A stretch of 64,000 bases of DNA, taken from assembly GCA_036497945.1 (NCBI GenBank), contig DASXIN010000031.1, positions 9,853-73,852 on the forward strand, given 5' to 3'. Positions 23,717 to 32,558 of the stretch are shown here, in pieces. The notes under the pieces were generated by a model. The model was not told the origin of the DNA, ran no database searches, and saw nothing but the letters and a program-made list of their open reading frames with translations. The DNA comes from RYN-230 sp036497945 (GTDB lineage: Bacteria > Actinomycetota > Actinomycetes > Streptosporangiales > Streptosporangiaceae). The stretch's first letter is position 1, and every line of letters starts with the position of its first letter. The position numbers and the translations under genes were made by a program.

Positions 23717-23875
23717 TCCAGTCCTTTAGCTGCTGGGGGACATCTGGGTCCGCTTCCCCGCACCGAGTATGGCACAGACTTACTTACCCGGCCGGCCCTT
23801 CAGAGCGGATGGTCAGGTTATGTGCAGCCGCCCTGCCCACCGAGCGGCCATCCCGGAGACGCTAAGGTGCGGCCC

Positions 23876-24844
23876 ATGTTCGCTGTGACTGCCGCACGCA
23901 TCGACCCCGACGTCCCACTGGCCGGGCTGGAGCTCGGCGAGCACCCGGAACCGGTGCCGGAGCCCGGCTGGACCACGGTCACGGTGCGGGCCACCGCGCT
24001 CAATCACCACGACGTGTGGAGCCTGCGCGGGGTGGGCATCGCCGCGGACCGGCTGCCCATCGTGCTGGGCTGTGACGCGGCCGGCCTCGACGAGGACGGC
24101 AACGAGGTCGTGGTGCACTCGGTGATCGGCGACCCGACCAAGGTGGACGGCGACGAGACCCTCGATCCCGGGCGGTCGCTGCTGTCCGAGCGCTACGACG
24201 GGACGTTCGCCGAGCGGGTGGCCGTGCCGCGGGGCAACCTGGTGCCCAAGCCTGCCGCGCTGTCCTTCGCCGAGGCCGCCTGCCTGCCCACGGCCTACCT
24301 CACCGCCTACCGGATGCTGTTCGACAAGTCCGGCCTGCAGCCGGGGTCCACCGTGCTGGTCCAGGGCGCGGGCGGCGGTGTCGCGACCGCGCTGATTGTG
24401 CTCGGCCGGGCCGCGGGCTTCCGGGTCTGGGCGACGAGCCGTAGCGAGGAGAAGCGGGACCGGGCCCGGGAACTCGGTGCCGACCAGGTCTTCCCGGCCG
24501 GCGCCCGGCTGCCGGAGCGGGTCGATGCGGTGCTGGAAACGGTCGGCCAGGCCACCTGGGCGCACTCGCTGCGCGCGCTGCGGCCGGGCGGCCGGATCGT
24601 GATCTCCGGGGCGACCAGCGGCGCGGTCCCGCCGGCCGAGCTGAGCCGGGTGTTCTTCCTGCAGCTGTCCATCGTCGGCTCGACCATGGGCACCCGGAGC
24701 CAGCTGGCCCGGCTGACCCACTTCCTCGAGCAGACCGGGGTGCGGCCCAAGATCGACCGGGTGCTGCCGCTGGCCGAGGCGCAGGCCGGCTTCGCCGCGA
24801 TGATCAACGGTGACCTGTTCGGCAAGGTGGTGTTCACGGTGTAG
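23876..24844 (+). CDS. MDR-superfamily oxidoreductase (quinone-reductase/alcohol-dehydrogenase-like)
   Basis: A 322-residue medium-chain dehydrogenase. The GroES-like domain has L-N-H-H-D-V-W-S-L-R-G and G-C-D-A-A-G; the Rossmann loop reads V-L-V-Q-G-A-G-G-G-V-A, the usual dinucleotide site. The structural-zinc cysteines are missing and the catalytic zinc ligands are not obvious, as in quinone oxidoreductases. NADPH-linked reduction of an enone or quinone is likely; the substrate is unknown. It is convergent with the aminotransferase gene across a probable terminator. Confidence 0.8.
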   Translation: MFAVTAARIDPDVPLAGLELGEHPEPVPEPGWTTVTVRATALNHHDVWSLRGVGIAADRLPIVLGCDAAGLDEDGNEVVVHSVIGDPTKVDGDETLDPGRSLLSERYDGTFAERVAVPRGNLVPKPAALSFAEAACLPTAYLTAYRMLFDKSGLQPGSTVLVQGAGGGVATALIVLGRAAGFRVWATSRSEEKRDRARELGADQVFPAGARLPERVDAVLETVGQATWAHSLRALRPGGRIVISGATSGAVPPAELSRVFFLQLSIVGSTMGTRSQLARLTHFLEQTGVRPKIDRVLPLAEAQAGFAAMINGDLFGKVVFTV

Positions 24845-24868
24845 CCGGGGGGGACGACCTCCGGGCTA
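24842..24868. terminator. Hairpin between convergent oxidoreductase and aminotransferase
   Basis: TAGCC-G-GGGGG pairs with CCTCC-G-GGCTA, an imperfect 10-pair stem starting at the oxidoreductase stop and ending eight bases before the aminotransferase stop. The loop holds the GGGGACGACC motif also seen at two other gene ends in this window. Confidence 0.5.
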
Positions 24869-24875
24869 GCAGAGC

Positions 24876-26087
24876 CTATTGCTGGTAGCTGTCCAGGAAC
24901 GTGGCCAGCCGGCCGATGGCGTCGTCCAGCACGTCCACCCCGGCCAGGAACACCAGCCGCAGGTGGTCCGGGGTGTCCAGGTTGAACCCGGTGCCGTGGG
25001 ACAGCAGCAGGTGCTGCTGCTCCAGCAGGTCGATGACCAGCTGCTGGTCGTCCGGGATCTTGTGCACGTCCGGGTCGAGCCGGGGAAACACGTACAGCGC
25101 GCCCTGCGGCTTGACGCAGTCCACACCGGGGATCTCATTGAGCCGGCGCCACGCGTAGTCCCGCTGGTCACGCAGCCGGCCGCCCGGCTGGAGCAGTGCG
25201 TTGATGCTCTGCAGCCCGCCGAGCGCGGTCTGGATCGCGTACTGGGCCGGCACGTTCGGGCACATCCGCATGTTGGCCAGCAGTTCCAGGCCCTCCAGGT
25301 AGCCGGCCGCCTCCCGGCGCGGCCCGCTGACCAGCAGCCAGCCGGACCGGAAGCCCGGCGCGCGGTACGTCTTGGACAGCCCGGACAGGGTGAGCACGAC
25401 CAGGTCCGGGGCCAGCGCCGCGGCCGACTCGTGCGCCGCGCCGTCGTAGAGGATCTTGTCGTAGATCTCGTCGGCCAGCACCAGCAGGCCGTGCCGCCGG
25501 GCCAGGCCGAGCAGTTCCTGCAGGGTGTCCCGGGAGTACACCGCCCCGGTCGGGTTGTTCGGGTTGATGATCACCAGCGCCCGGGTGTTGGCGGTGATCT
25601 TCGCGGCCACGTCGTCCAGGTCCGGCGCCCAGCCGGCCTGCTCGTCGCACCGGTAGTGCGCGGCCCGGGCGCCGCACAGATGCACCGCGCCGGTCCACAG
25701 CGGGTAGTCCGGGCTCGGCACCAGGACCTCGTCCCCGGGATCCAGCAGCGCCTGCAGCGCCATCACGATCAGCTCGGACACGCCGTTGCCCAGGTAGACG
25801 TCGTCCGGCCCTACCCCGGCCACGCCCAGCGTGGTGTAGTACTGGGCCACCGCCAGCCGGGCCGGGTAAATCCCGCGCGCGTCGCTGTAGCCCTGCGCGT
25901 CGCCGATGTTCCGCACCAGGTCGTGCACCACGCCCTCCGGGGCGTGCAGGCCGAACGGCGCCGTGTTGCCGATGTTCAGCTTGAGGATCTGGTGCCCTTC
26001 GGCCTCCAGCTGCCGCGCCCGGCGCAGCACCGGCCCCCGGATGTCGTAGCGGACATTGTTGAGCCTGCTGGCCTGCGGCACCGACAC
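24876..26087 (-). CDS. PLP-dependent aminotransferase, AlaT/AspC type
   Basis: A 403-residue fold-type I class-I aminotransferase. The PLP lysine is in L-S-G-L-S-K-T-Y-R-A-P-G-F-R-S-G-W; I-N-P-N-N-P-T-G-A-V and A-D-E-I-Y-D-K supply the pyridine-ring contacts. The N-terminus (S-R-L-N-N-V-R-Y-D-I-R-G-P-V) is typical of the AlaT alanine aminotransferase group, which links pyruvate and glutamate metabolism. GGAGG lies near the ATG. It ends next to a convergent terminator. Confidence 0.87.
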   Translation of the reverse strand: MSVPQASRLNNVRYDIRGPVLRRARQLEAEGHQILKLNIGNTAPFGLHAPEGVVHDLVRNIGDAQGYSDARGIYPARLAVAQYYTTLGVAGVGPDDVYLGNGVSELIVMALQALLDPGDEVLVPSPDYPLWTGAVHLCGARAAHYRCDEQAGWAPDLDDVAAKITANTRALVIINPNNPTGAVYSRDTLQELLGLARRHGLLVLADEIYDKILYDGAAHESAAALAPDLVVLTLSGLSKTYRAPGFRSGWLLVSGPRREAAGYLEGLELLANMRMCPNVPAQYAIQTALGGLQSINALLQPGGRLRDQRDYAWRRLNEIPGVDCVKPQGALYVFPRLDPDVHKIPDDQQLVIDLLEQQHLLLSHGTGFNLDTPDHLRLVFLAGVDVLDDAIGRLATFLDSYQQ

Positions 26088-26244
26088 ACGTACCTCCTGA
26101 TCCCCGGGCTGGTCCCGGACCTGCCCGGGCCGGCGGTCGGCGCTGCGGCGGTCACGGAGTGAGATTGCAGCCTATCCTCGCCCAGCCGCAGGCCGGCCGG
26201 GAACCGGTTTTCGGCCAGCTACCCCGGGCCACGCCGGAACGGGG

Positions 26245-27519
26245 TCAGCTGTCCTGATCCGGGGGTGGCGGGGGGTCGCCGGGCCGCGGCGGCGGGCCGC
26301 CCTTAGCGCCGAACACCTCGGCCTTGATCCGGTCGAGCGCGTCGTCCAGGATGCTGCGCAGGTCGCCGGCGGCTTCCTCGCTGACCGCCTGCGCGTGGCT
26401 GGCCGCGTCCCGCAGTTCCCGGGTGAAGTGCCGGGCCAGCTGCTCAAGGTCGGGGAGTGCGCCGGGGTCGGCCCAGGGCGGCCGGCCGTGCGACCAGCTG
26501 CGGCGCCCGGGCCAGTCGGCCCAGGACTGCCAGTCCCAGCTGCCCCGGCCCCGGCCCCGGCTGCGCTGCCGCGCGCCGCCCTCGCCGGGCTCCTGCTGGT
26601 CAGGTTCCTCGTTCAGCCGGTCCTGCTCTTCGTCCAGCCGGTCCTGTTCCGCGTCGAGCCGGTCCTGGTCCTCGCCCAGCCGGTCCTGCTCGGCCGCCAG
26701 CCGCTCAGCCGCCGTCCCCTGGTCCTCGCCCAGCCGGTCCTGCTCGTCGTCCAGCCGCGCCTGCTCCGCGGTCAGCCGCTCCCGGTCCTGGTCCAGCCGG
26801 GCCTGCTCGGCATTCAGCCGGTCCTGCTCGGCGTCCAGCCGGCTCTGCTCGGCGGCCAGCCGGTCGGCCGGATCGTCGGCCGCGGCCGCCCAGGAGTCGT
26901 CCTGGGACCGGGACCGCGCCTCATACCGGGCCTCCGCCCGGGCCCGGCGCGCCTCGGCCCGGGCCTGGCGGGCCTCGGCCCGGGCCCGGTCCGCCTCGTC
27001 CCGCGCCGACCAGGCGTCCGGGCGGTCCGGGCCCGGCGCGCGCCGGGCCCGGTGCGGCGAAGAACTGTGCGGCGAAGAACGGTGCGGCGGGGCACTGTGT
27101 CGCGAACCAGCGTGCGGCGGGCCACCGTGGCGCTGCATGTCCCGGGCCGCCCAGGTCAGTTCCTCGCGCAGGTTCCGCACCGTCTCCCGGACGTCCTCGG
27201 TCACCTCGCGGGCGATGTCCCGGACCGACGCGGTGATCTCCGCTTCCAGGTCGCTCAGGTCCGCGGACCGGTTGCGCAGCTCCTCGCGGCCCTTGTCGGT
27301 GATCCGGTACACCTTCCGGCCGTCGGCCTCGTCGTGGGTGACCAGGCCCTCTTCCTCCAGCCGGGCCAGCCGCGGGTAGATGGTGCCGGGGGACGGCGCA
27401 TACACGCCCATGAACCGGTCCTGCAACAGCCGGATCACCTCGTAGCCGTGCCGGGGCGATTCGTCGAGCAGCTTGAGCAGATAGAGCCGGAGCCGGCCGT
27501 GCCGGAAGACGGGGCTCAT
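26245..27519 (-). CDS. PadR-family regulator with long charged repeat insertion
   Basis: Residues 1-85 form a PadR winged helix (L-Y-L-L-K-L-L-D-E-S-P-R-H-G-Y-E-V, S-P-G-T-I-Y-P-R-L-A-R-L-E-E-E-G-L-V). Then comes a region unlike ordinary PadR: a His/Ser/Pro repeat near 130-155, an R-A-E-A-R repeat near 175-200, and about 95 residues of near-heptad repeats of the type D-E-Q-D-R-L / A-E-Q-A-R-L, predicted coiled coil. A C-terminal helical segment (L-E-Q-L-A-R-H-F-T-R-E-L) and a proline-rich tail follow. At 424 residues it is over twice the usual PadR length. It overlaps the upstream DUF4097 gene by ATGA and is probably autoregulated. Confidence 0.85.
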   Translation of the reverse strand: MSPVFRHGRLRLYLLKLLDESPRHGYEVIRLLQDRFMGVYAPSPGTIYPRLARLEEEGLVTHDEADGRKVYRITDKGREELRNRSADLSDLEAEITASVRDIAREVTEDVRETVRNLREELTWAARDMQRHGGPPHAGSRHSAPPHRSSPHSSSPHRARRAPGPDRPDAWSARDEADRARAEARQARAEARRARAEARYEARSRSQDDSWAAAADDPADRLAAEQSRLDAEQDRLNAEQARLDQDRERLTAEQARLDDEQDRLGEDQGTAAERLAAEQDRLGEDQDRLDAEQDRLDEEQDRLNEEPDQQEPGEGGARQRSRGRGRGSWDWQSWADWPGRRSWSHGRPPWADPGALPDLEQLARHFTRELRDAASHAQAVSEEAAGDLRSILDDALDRIKAEVFGAKGGPPPRPGDPPPPPDQDS

Positions 27520-28358
27520 CGCAGGTCACCCGGGGCGGCCGTGGCCGGCCGGGCCGGGCCTGGCTCGTCCCGCTGCAGCAGCGTGACCTGGCCGGACACG
27601 GTGGTCACCGAGACCTGGCCGACATCCTGACCGCGGCCCAGCTGGCCGTTCAGCGTGTTCCCGCCGGGCTGCCCGCCCGGGCTGAGCCCGCCGAACTCGC
27701 TCTGCACCCGCCCGGCGGCCGACCGGAGCGCCACCTGGGCGTTCGTGTCGGCCGGCAGCCGGACCGCGACCGCCCCGGACACCGTGCCGACCCGCAGCCG
27801 GGCTGCACACTCCAGGTCGATGTCTGCGGTGATCCGGCCGCTGACGGTCTTGGCGTCCAGCCGGCCCACCGAGCCGTCGGCCAGGGTCAGATCGCCGGAC
27901 ACCGAGTTGAAGCCGATCCGGCCGCCGACGCCCTGGGCCTCGATGTCGCCGGACACCGTGTTCGCCTCGACCGTGCCGGTCACGCCGTCCAGGGTGATGT
28001 TCCCGGACACGCTCTTGACCGAGGTCTTGGTGCCGATCCCGGACACGATCGCGCCCGCGTTCACCACCCCCAGCTGGACCGGGCAGTCCTTGGGCACGGT
28101 GACGGTGATGGCCGCGGAGTGCCGCTGCGGCCGCAGCCAGCCGAGCAGCCCATCCCAGGTCAGGTCCTCGTAACTGACGGTCAGCACGCCGTCTTCGTGG
28201 CTGACCAGCAGCGGCTGCCCGGAGATGCTGTCGATGTCCAGGCAGGCCCGCTCGTCGGTGCTCAGCACGGCCACCGACCCGGAGATGGCCCGCACCCGCA
28301 GCGCGGCCACGTGGTCGAAGTCGAGCGTGGTTGGTGTGTCCACGGTCCAGTGCGGCAT
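27516..28358 (-). CDS. DUF4097 beta-strand-repeat protein
   Basis: A 280-residue protein built of repeated short strands with recurring V-S-G-x-I/V (S-G-S-V-A-V, S-V-S-G-N-I-T-L, T-V-S-G-D-I-E, S-V-S-G-D-L-T, T-V-S-G-R-I-T, T-V-S-G-A-V, T-V-S-G-Q-V-T), the DUF4097 right-handed beta-solenoid pattern. No signal peptide or membrane helix, so it is cytosolic. A GAGAGGA site precedes the ATG. It is co-translated with the PadR gene; such pairs are often controlled by the PadR protein, and the operator-like repeat upstream supports this. Confidence 0.83.
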   Translation of the reverse strand: MPHWTVDTPTTLDFDHVAALRVRAISGSVAVLSTDERACLDIDSISGQPLLVSHEDGVLTVSYEDLTWDGLLGWLRPQRHSAAITVTVPKDCPVQLGVVNAGAIVSGIGTKTSVKSVSGNITLDGVTGTVEANTVSGDIEAQGVGGRIGFNSVSGDLTLADGSVGRLDAKTVSGRITADIDLECAARLRVGTVSGAVAVRLPADTNAQVALRSAAGRVQSEFGGLSPGGQPGGNTLNGQLGRGQDVGQVSVTTVSGQVTLLQRDEPGPARPATAAPGDLR

Positions 28359-28386
28359 CGTGCGGTCCTCTCTGCAGTCCACACAT

Positions 28387-28424
28387 ACGATATATCGCGT
28401 TTCTTCAAAGTCAAGATGTATCGT
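28387..28424. promoter_or_regulatory. Candidate PadR operator
   Basis: ACGATATATC (28387-28396) and GATGTATCGT (28415-28424) are inverted with one mismatch across 18 bases; the left arm also contains the palindrome CGATATATCG. The AT-rich island sits 29-66 bases upstream of the DUF4097 start. Confidence 0.5.
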
Positions 28425-28447
28425 GAGGCGCTGACCAGGCCCGGGTG

Positions 28448-28627
28448 TCAGGCGTCTTCGTCGTCGTCCAGCCGGGCCAGCCAGGTGGCCAGCCGGTCCA
28501 CGGTCGCCTCGGCGTCGGGGAACAGGTCGATGAACTCGGTGAGCCGCTCGGCCAGCCAGTTCAGGCTGACCTCATCGCTGCCCCGCCGGGTCTGCAGTTC
28601 CTCGATGCCCCGGTCGGTGAAGTACAC
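28448..28627 (-). CDS. DUF6104 family small protein
   Basis: A 59-residue acidic protein beginning M-Y-F-T-D-R-G-I-E-E-L and ending R-L-A-T-W-L-A-R-L-D-D-D-E-D-A, as in the DUF6104 family of Streptomyces and relatives, where I recall it next to the kgd/sucA gene. The start is a GTG with GGTGAG just upstream, only four bases past the kgd stop, so it is the distal gene of that operon. Function unknown. Confidence 0.85.
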   Translation of the reverse strand: MYFTDRGIEELQTRRGSDEVSLNWLAERLTEFIDLFPDAEATVDRLATWLARLDDDEDA

Positions 28628-28630
28628 GAC

Positions 28631-31600
28631 TCACCCCACGTCGACGGCTTCGGCCACCACGTACTGGTGCTCAGCCTTGTGTGCGGTGGCCGAGCCCACC
28701 GCGGGCGCCGAGCTGGCCGGCACCGAGACCCGGCTGACCGGGCGGCCCACGATGTCCGGGAGCTTGAGCGCCATGGTCGGCCAGGCGCCAATGTTGGCGG
28801 GCTCCTCCTGGACCCAGACGACCTCCGCGCCGGCCGGGTAGCGGCCCAGCTCGGTGAGCAGGTCGCCATCGGGCAGCGGGTACAGCCGCTCCAGCCGGAC
28901 GACGGCGGTGTCCGTCCGCCCGTCCTTGTCCCGCCGAGCGGCCAGGTCGTAGTACACCTTGCCCGAGCAGAGCAGCACCTTCCGCACCCCGGCCGGGTCC
29001 AGGCCCGCTTCATCCCCGATGACCGGATGGAACGCCCCGGCCGAGAACTCGGCCACCGGCGAGGTCGCATCCTTGAGCCGGAGCATGGACTTGGGCGTGA
29101 ACACCACCAGCGGGGTGCGCCGGCCGGACAGCGCCTGCCAGCGGAGCAGGTGGAAGTAGTTGGCCGGGGTGGTCGGCAGCGCGACGGTCATGTTGCCCTG
29201 GGCGCACAGCCCGAGGAAGCGCTCGATCCGGGCCGAGGAGTGGTCCGGGCCCTGGCCCTCGTAGCCGTGCGGCAGCAGCAGCACCAGGCTGGACTGCTGG
29301 CCCCACTTCTGCTCCCCGGAGCTGAGGAACTCGTCCAGTATCGTCTGCGCGCCGTTGACGAAGTCGCCGAACTGGGCTTCCCAGCAGACCAGGGCGTCCG
29401 GCCGGGCCACCGAGTAGCCATACTCGAAGCCGACCGCGGCGTACTCGGACAGCAGCGAGTCGTAGACGTGGAACCGGGCGGTGGCCGAGTTGAACGCGCG
29501 CAGCGGGGTGTGCTCCGCCCCGGTGCGCCGGTCCACCAGCACCGCGTGCCGCTGGCCGAACGTGCCGCGCCGGGTGTCCTGGCCGACCAGACGCACCGGG
29601 TACCCGTCCATCAGCACCGACCCGAACGCGAGCAGTTCACCGGTGGCCCAGTCGATGGCATTCTGCTCGACCATGGTCGCCCGGCGGGCCAGCAGCGGCT
29701 GCAGCCGCGGGTGCGGGGTGAACCCGTCCGGCAGGTTGAGCTGGGTGTCCACGATCTGCTTGATCGCTTCCGCGGAGATCGCGGTCGGCGTGTCCGGGTG
29801 CACGATCGGGAACTGGGCGGTGGTGGCCGGCCGGACCACCGCACCCGGGTCCATCGGCCGCTTGGCCGCCTCCCGGGTCTCGGTGAAGGCCCGCTCCAGG
29901 TGCTGCTGGTAGTCGCGCAGCGCCTGCTCGGCCTCTTCCATGGTGATGTCGCCCCGGCCGATCAGCGACTCGGTGTACAGCTTGCGGGTGGACCGCTTGG
30001 CGTCGATCAGGTCGTACATCAGCGGCTGGGTGAACGACGGGTTGTCCGCCTCGTTGTGCCCGCGGCGCCGGTAGCAGATCAGGTCGATGACCACGTCCTT
30101 GCGGAACTGCTCGCGGTAGGCGAAGGCGAGCCGGCCGACCCGGACCACGGCCTCCGGGTCGTCCCCGTTGACGTGGAAGATCGGCGCCTGGATCATCCGG
30201 GCCACGTCGGTGGCGTACACGCTGGACCGGGACTCCGCGGGCGCGGTGGTGAAGCCGACCTGGTTGTTCACCACGATGTGCACGGTGCCGCCGGTGCGGT
30301 AGCCGCGCAGCTGGGACAGGTTCAGCGTCTCGGCCACCACGCCCTGCCCGGCGAACGCGGCATCCCCGTGGATCAGCACCGGCAGCACGGTGAAGCCGGG
30401 CTCGCCCTTGTCGATGATGTCCTGCTTGGCCCGGACCACGCCCTCCAGCACCGGGTCCACCGCCTCCAGGTGGCTGGGGTTGGCCACCAGCGAGGTCGGG
30501 ATCCGCGCGCCGTCGCTCGCGGTGAACACGCCGCTCGCGCCCAGGTGGTACTTGACGTCGCCCGACCCGTGCGTGCTGCGCGGGTCCAGGTTGCCCTCGA
30601 ACTCCTGGAAGATCTGCGCGTAGGACTTGCCCACGATGTTGGCCAGCACGTTCAGCCGGCCACGGTGCGCCATGCCGAGGACGGCCTCATCCAGGCGCGC
30701 ATCCGCCGCCTCGGTGAGCACCGCGTCGAGCAGCGGGATCAGCGACTCGGCGCCCTCCAGCGAGAACCGGCGCTGGCCCACGTACTTGGTCTGCAGGAAC
30801 ATCTCGAACGCCTCGGCCACGTTCAGCCGGGACAGGATCTGCACCTGCTCGTCGTGCCCGGCCCGGTCGTGCGGCCGCTCGACCCAGGACTGGATCCAGG
30901 CCCGCTCCTCCGGGTTCTGGATGTGCATGTACTCGACGCCGACGGTGCGGCAGTACGAGTCGCGCAGCACGCCCAGGATCTCGCGCAGCTTCATCAGTGG
31001 CTTGCCGCCGAACCCGCCGGTAGCGAACGTCCGCTCCAGGTCCCACAGGGTCAGCCCGTGCTGGTTGATGTCCAGATCCGGGTGCCGCCGCTGCCTGTAC
31101 TCCAGCGGGTCGGTGTCGGCCATCAGGTGGCCGCGCACCCGGTACGCGTGGATGAGCTCGTGCACCCGGGCCGACTTGGTGATGTCGTCCTCGTGCCCGG
31201 CCGGGATGTCGCGCACCCAGCGGATCGGCTCATAGGGGATCTTGAGGGCCTGGAACACCTCGTCCCAGAAGCCGTCCTCGCCGAGCAGCAGCGCGTGGAT
31301 GTACCGGAGGAACTCGCCGGACTGCGCGCCCTGGATGATCCGGTGGTCATAGGTCGAGGTCAGCGTCACGGCCTTGCTGATCGCCAGCCGGGCCATGGTC
31401 TCGTCGGCCGCACCCTGGTAGGCGGCGGGGTATTCCATGGCCCCGACGCCGACGATGCAGCCCTGGCCGGCCACCAGCCGGGGCACCGAGTGCTCGGTGC
31501 CGATCGTCCCCGGGTTGGTCAGCGTGATCGTGGTGGCCGCGAAGTCCTCGACGGCCAGCTTGCCGCTGCGGGCCCGCCGGACCACGTCCTCGTAGGCCAT

Positions 31601-32473
31601 CCAGAACTGGCCGAAGTCCATGCTCTCCGCGGCCTTGACGCCAGGCACCAGCAGCTGCCGCGACCCGTCCCTGGCCGTCACGTCGATGGCCAGGCCCAGG
31701 TTGATGTGCTCCGGCTGGACCAGGCCGGGCTTGCCGTCCAGTTCGGCGTAGGCGTAGTTCATCTCCGGCGCCGCGGCCAGCGCACGGACCACCGCGAACC
31801 CGATCAGGTGGGTGAACGAGACCTTGCCGCCCCGGCCGCGGGCCAGGTGGTTGTTGATCACGATGCGGTTGTCGATGAGCAGCTTGGCCGGCACGCTGCG
31901 GACGCTGGTCGCGGTGGGCACGGCCAGGCTGGCCGTCATGTTGACCGCGGTGCGGGCGGCCGCGCCGCGCAGCCGGGCGGTGGCGCCGGCCGGGGCCGGA
32001 GCGGGCGCCGCCGCGGGCGGGCCGGACGGCGGCGCCGCGGGCGGGGCGGCCGGCCGGGCCGGGGCGGTCGCCGGAGCGCTGGCCCCCGCAGGGCGGGCCG
32101 GGCCGGGCTGGGCCGGGGCGGCCGGGGGCGTCCCCGGGGCGGGCGGCGTGGCGGCGGCCGGCGGGCCAGGCTCTGCGGCCGGCCGCTGCTCGGTCCGGGC
32201 CGGGGTGCCCGTGGGCGGCGTGTAGTCGGCGAAGAAATTCCACCAGGCCATGTCCACCGAGCCGGGATCGGCCAGGTAGCGCTGGTAGAGCTCATCCACC
32301 AGCCATTCGTTGGGCCCGAAGTCAGTGGCCCCGCCGTCGGGATGCTCGGCTGCCGCGCCGCCAGGATCGCTGGCTCCGGTGCGGCTGGCTCCGGCCTGGC
32401 CCGGTTCCGGGCCGGCGGGCTTGGCTTCGTTGAGGTCCGCAGACTGCGGTGACTCAGAAGACACGGCGGACAT
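28631..32473 (-). CDS. kgd: Multifunctional 2-oxoglutarate enzyme Kgd (E1/E2-like fusion)
   Basis: A 1280-residue fusion typical of actinobacteria: a short N-terminal E1 helix (N-E-W-L-V-D-E-L-Y-Q-R-Y), an Ala/Pro linker of about 75 residues, an E2-type succinyltransferase-like domain (T-Y-D-H-R-I-I-Q-G, containing the catalytic His) without a lipoyl domain, and a ThDP-dependent E1 domain (G-M-A-H-R-G-R-L-N-V-L; G-D-A-A-F-A-G-Q-G-V-V-A-E-T). It acts as 2-oxoglutarate dehydrogenase E1, decarboxylase or 2-hydroxy-3-oxoadipate synthase in the TCA cycle. The ATG of M-S-A-V-S-S was chosen; a longer frame would run into the GST-like gene. Confidence 0.95.
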   Translation of the reverse strand: MSAVSSESPQSADLNEAKPAGPEPGQAGASRTGASDPGGAAAEHPDGGATDFGPNEWLVDELYQRYLADPGSVDMAWWNFFADYTPPTGTPARTEQRPAAEPGPPAAATPPAPGTPPAAPAQPGPARPAGASAPATAPARPAAPPAAPPSGPPAAAPAPAPAGATARLRGAAARTAVNMTASLAVPTATSVRSVPAKLLIDNRIVINNHLARGRGGKVSFTHLIGFAVVRALAAAPEMNYAYAELDGKPGLVQPEHINLGLAIDVTARDGSRQLLVPGVKAAESMDFGQFWMAYEDVVRRARSGKLAVEDFAATTITLTNPGTIGTEHSVPRLVAGQGCIVGVGAMEYPAAYQGAADETMARLAISKAVTLTSTYDHRIIQGAQSGEFLRYIHALLLGEDGFWDEVFQALKIPYEPIRWVRDIPAGHEDDITKSARVHELIHAYRVRGHLMADTDPLEYRQRRHPDLDINQHGLTLWDLERTFATGGFGGKPLMKLREILGVLRDSYCRTVGVEYMHIQNPEERAWIQSWVERPHDRAGHDEQVQILSRLNVAEAFEMFLQTKYVGQRRFSLEGAESLIPLLDAVLTEAADARLDEAVLGMAHRGRLNVLANIVGKSYAQIFQEFEGNLDPRSTHGSGDVKYHLGASGVFTASDGARIPTSLVANPSHLEAVDPVLEGVVRAKQDIIDKGEPGFTVLPVLIHGDAAFAGQGVVAETLNLSQLRGYRTGGTVHIVVNNQVGFTTAPAESRSSVYATDVARMIQAPIFHVNGDDPEAVVRVGRLAFAYREQFRKDVVIDLICYRRRGHNEADNPSFTQPLMYDLIDAKRSTRKLYTESLIGRGDITMEEAEQALRDYQQHLERAFTETREAAKRPMDPGAVVRPATTAQFPIVHPDTPTAISAEAIKQIVDTQLNLPDGFTPHPRLQPLLARRATMVEQNAIDWATGELLAFGSVLMDGYPVRLVGQDTRRGTFGQRHAVLVDRRTGAEHTPLRAFNSATARFHVYDSLLSEYAAVGFEYGYSVARPDALVCWEAQFGDFVNGAQTILDEFLSSGEQKWGQQSSLVLLLPHGYEGQGPDHSSARIERFLGLCAQGNMTVALPTTPANYFHLLRWQALSGRRTPLVVFTPKSMLRLKDATSPVAEFSAGAFHPVIGDEAGLDPAGVRKVLLCSGKVYYDLAARRDKDGRTDTAVVRLERLYPLPDGDLLTELGRYPAGAEVVWVQEEPANIGAWPTMALKLPDIVGRPVSRVSVPASSAPAVGSATAHKAEHQYVVAEAVDVG

Positions 32474-32558
32474 CGCCCTCTTCGATGGTGGATTTCTGTC
32501 CCTACCCCCGGCGACCAAGGTTACCGCCGCGGCACGGCCCGGAATCCGGGCCACCACC

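Noticed and set aside
26324..27379. Ser/Arg-rich plus-strand frame opposite the PadR gene
   Set aside because: The repetition reflects the heptad repeats of the real gene on the other strand.
28445..32452. An open frame of over 1300 codons antisense to kgd
   Set aside because: It mirrors kgd codon for codon, is His/Gly/Arg/Val-rich with no domain, and arises from the high GC content at third positions.
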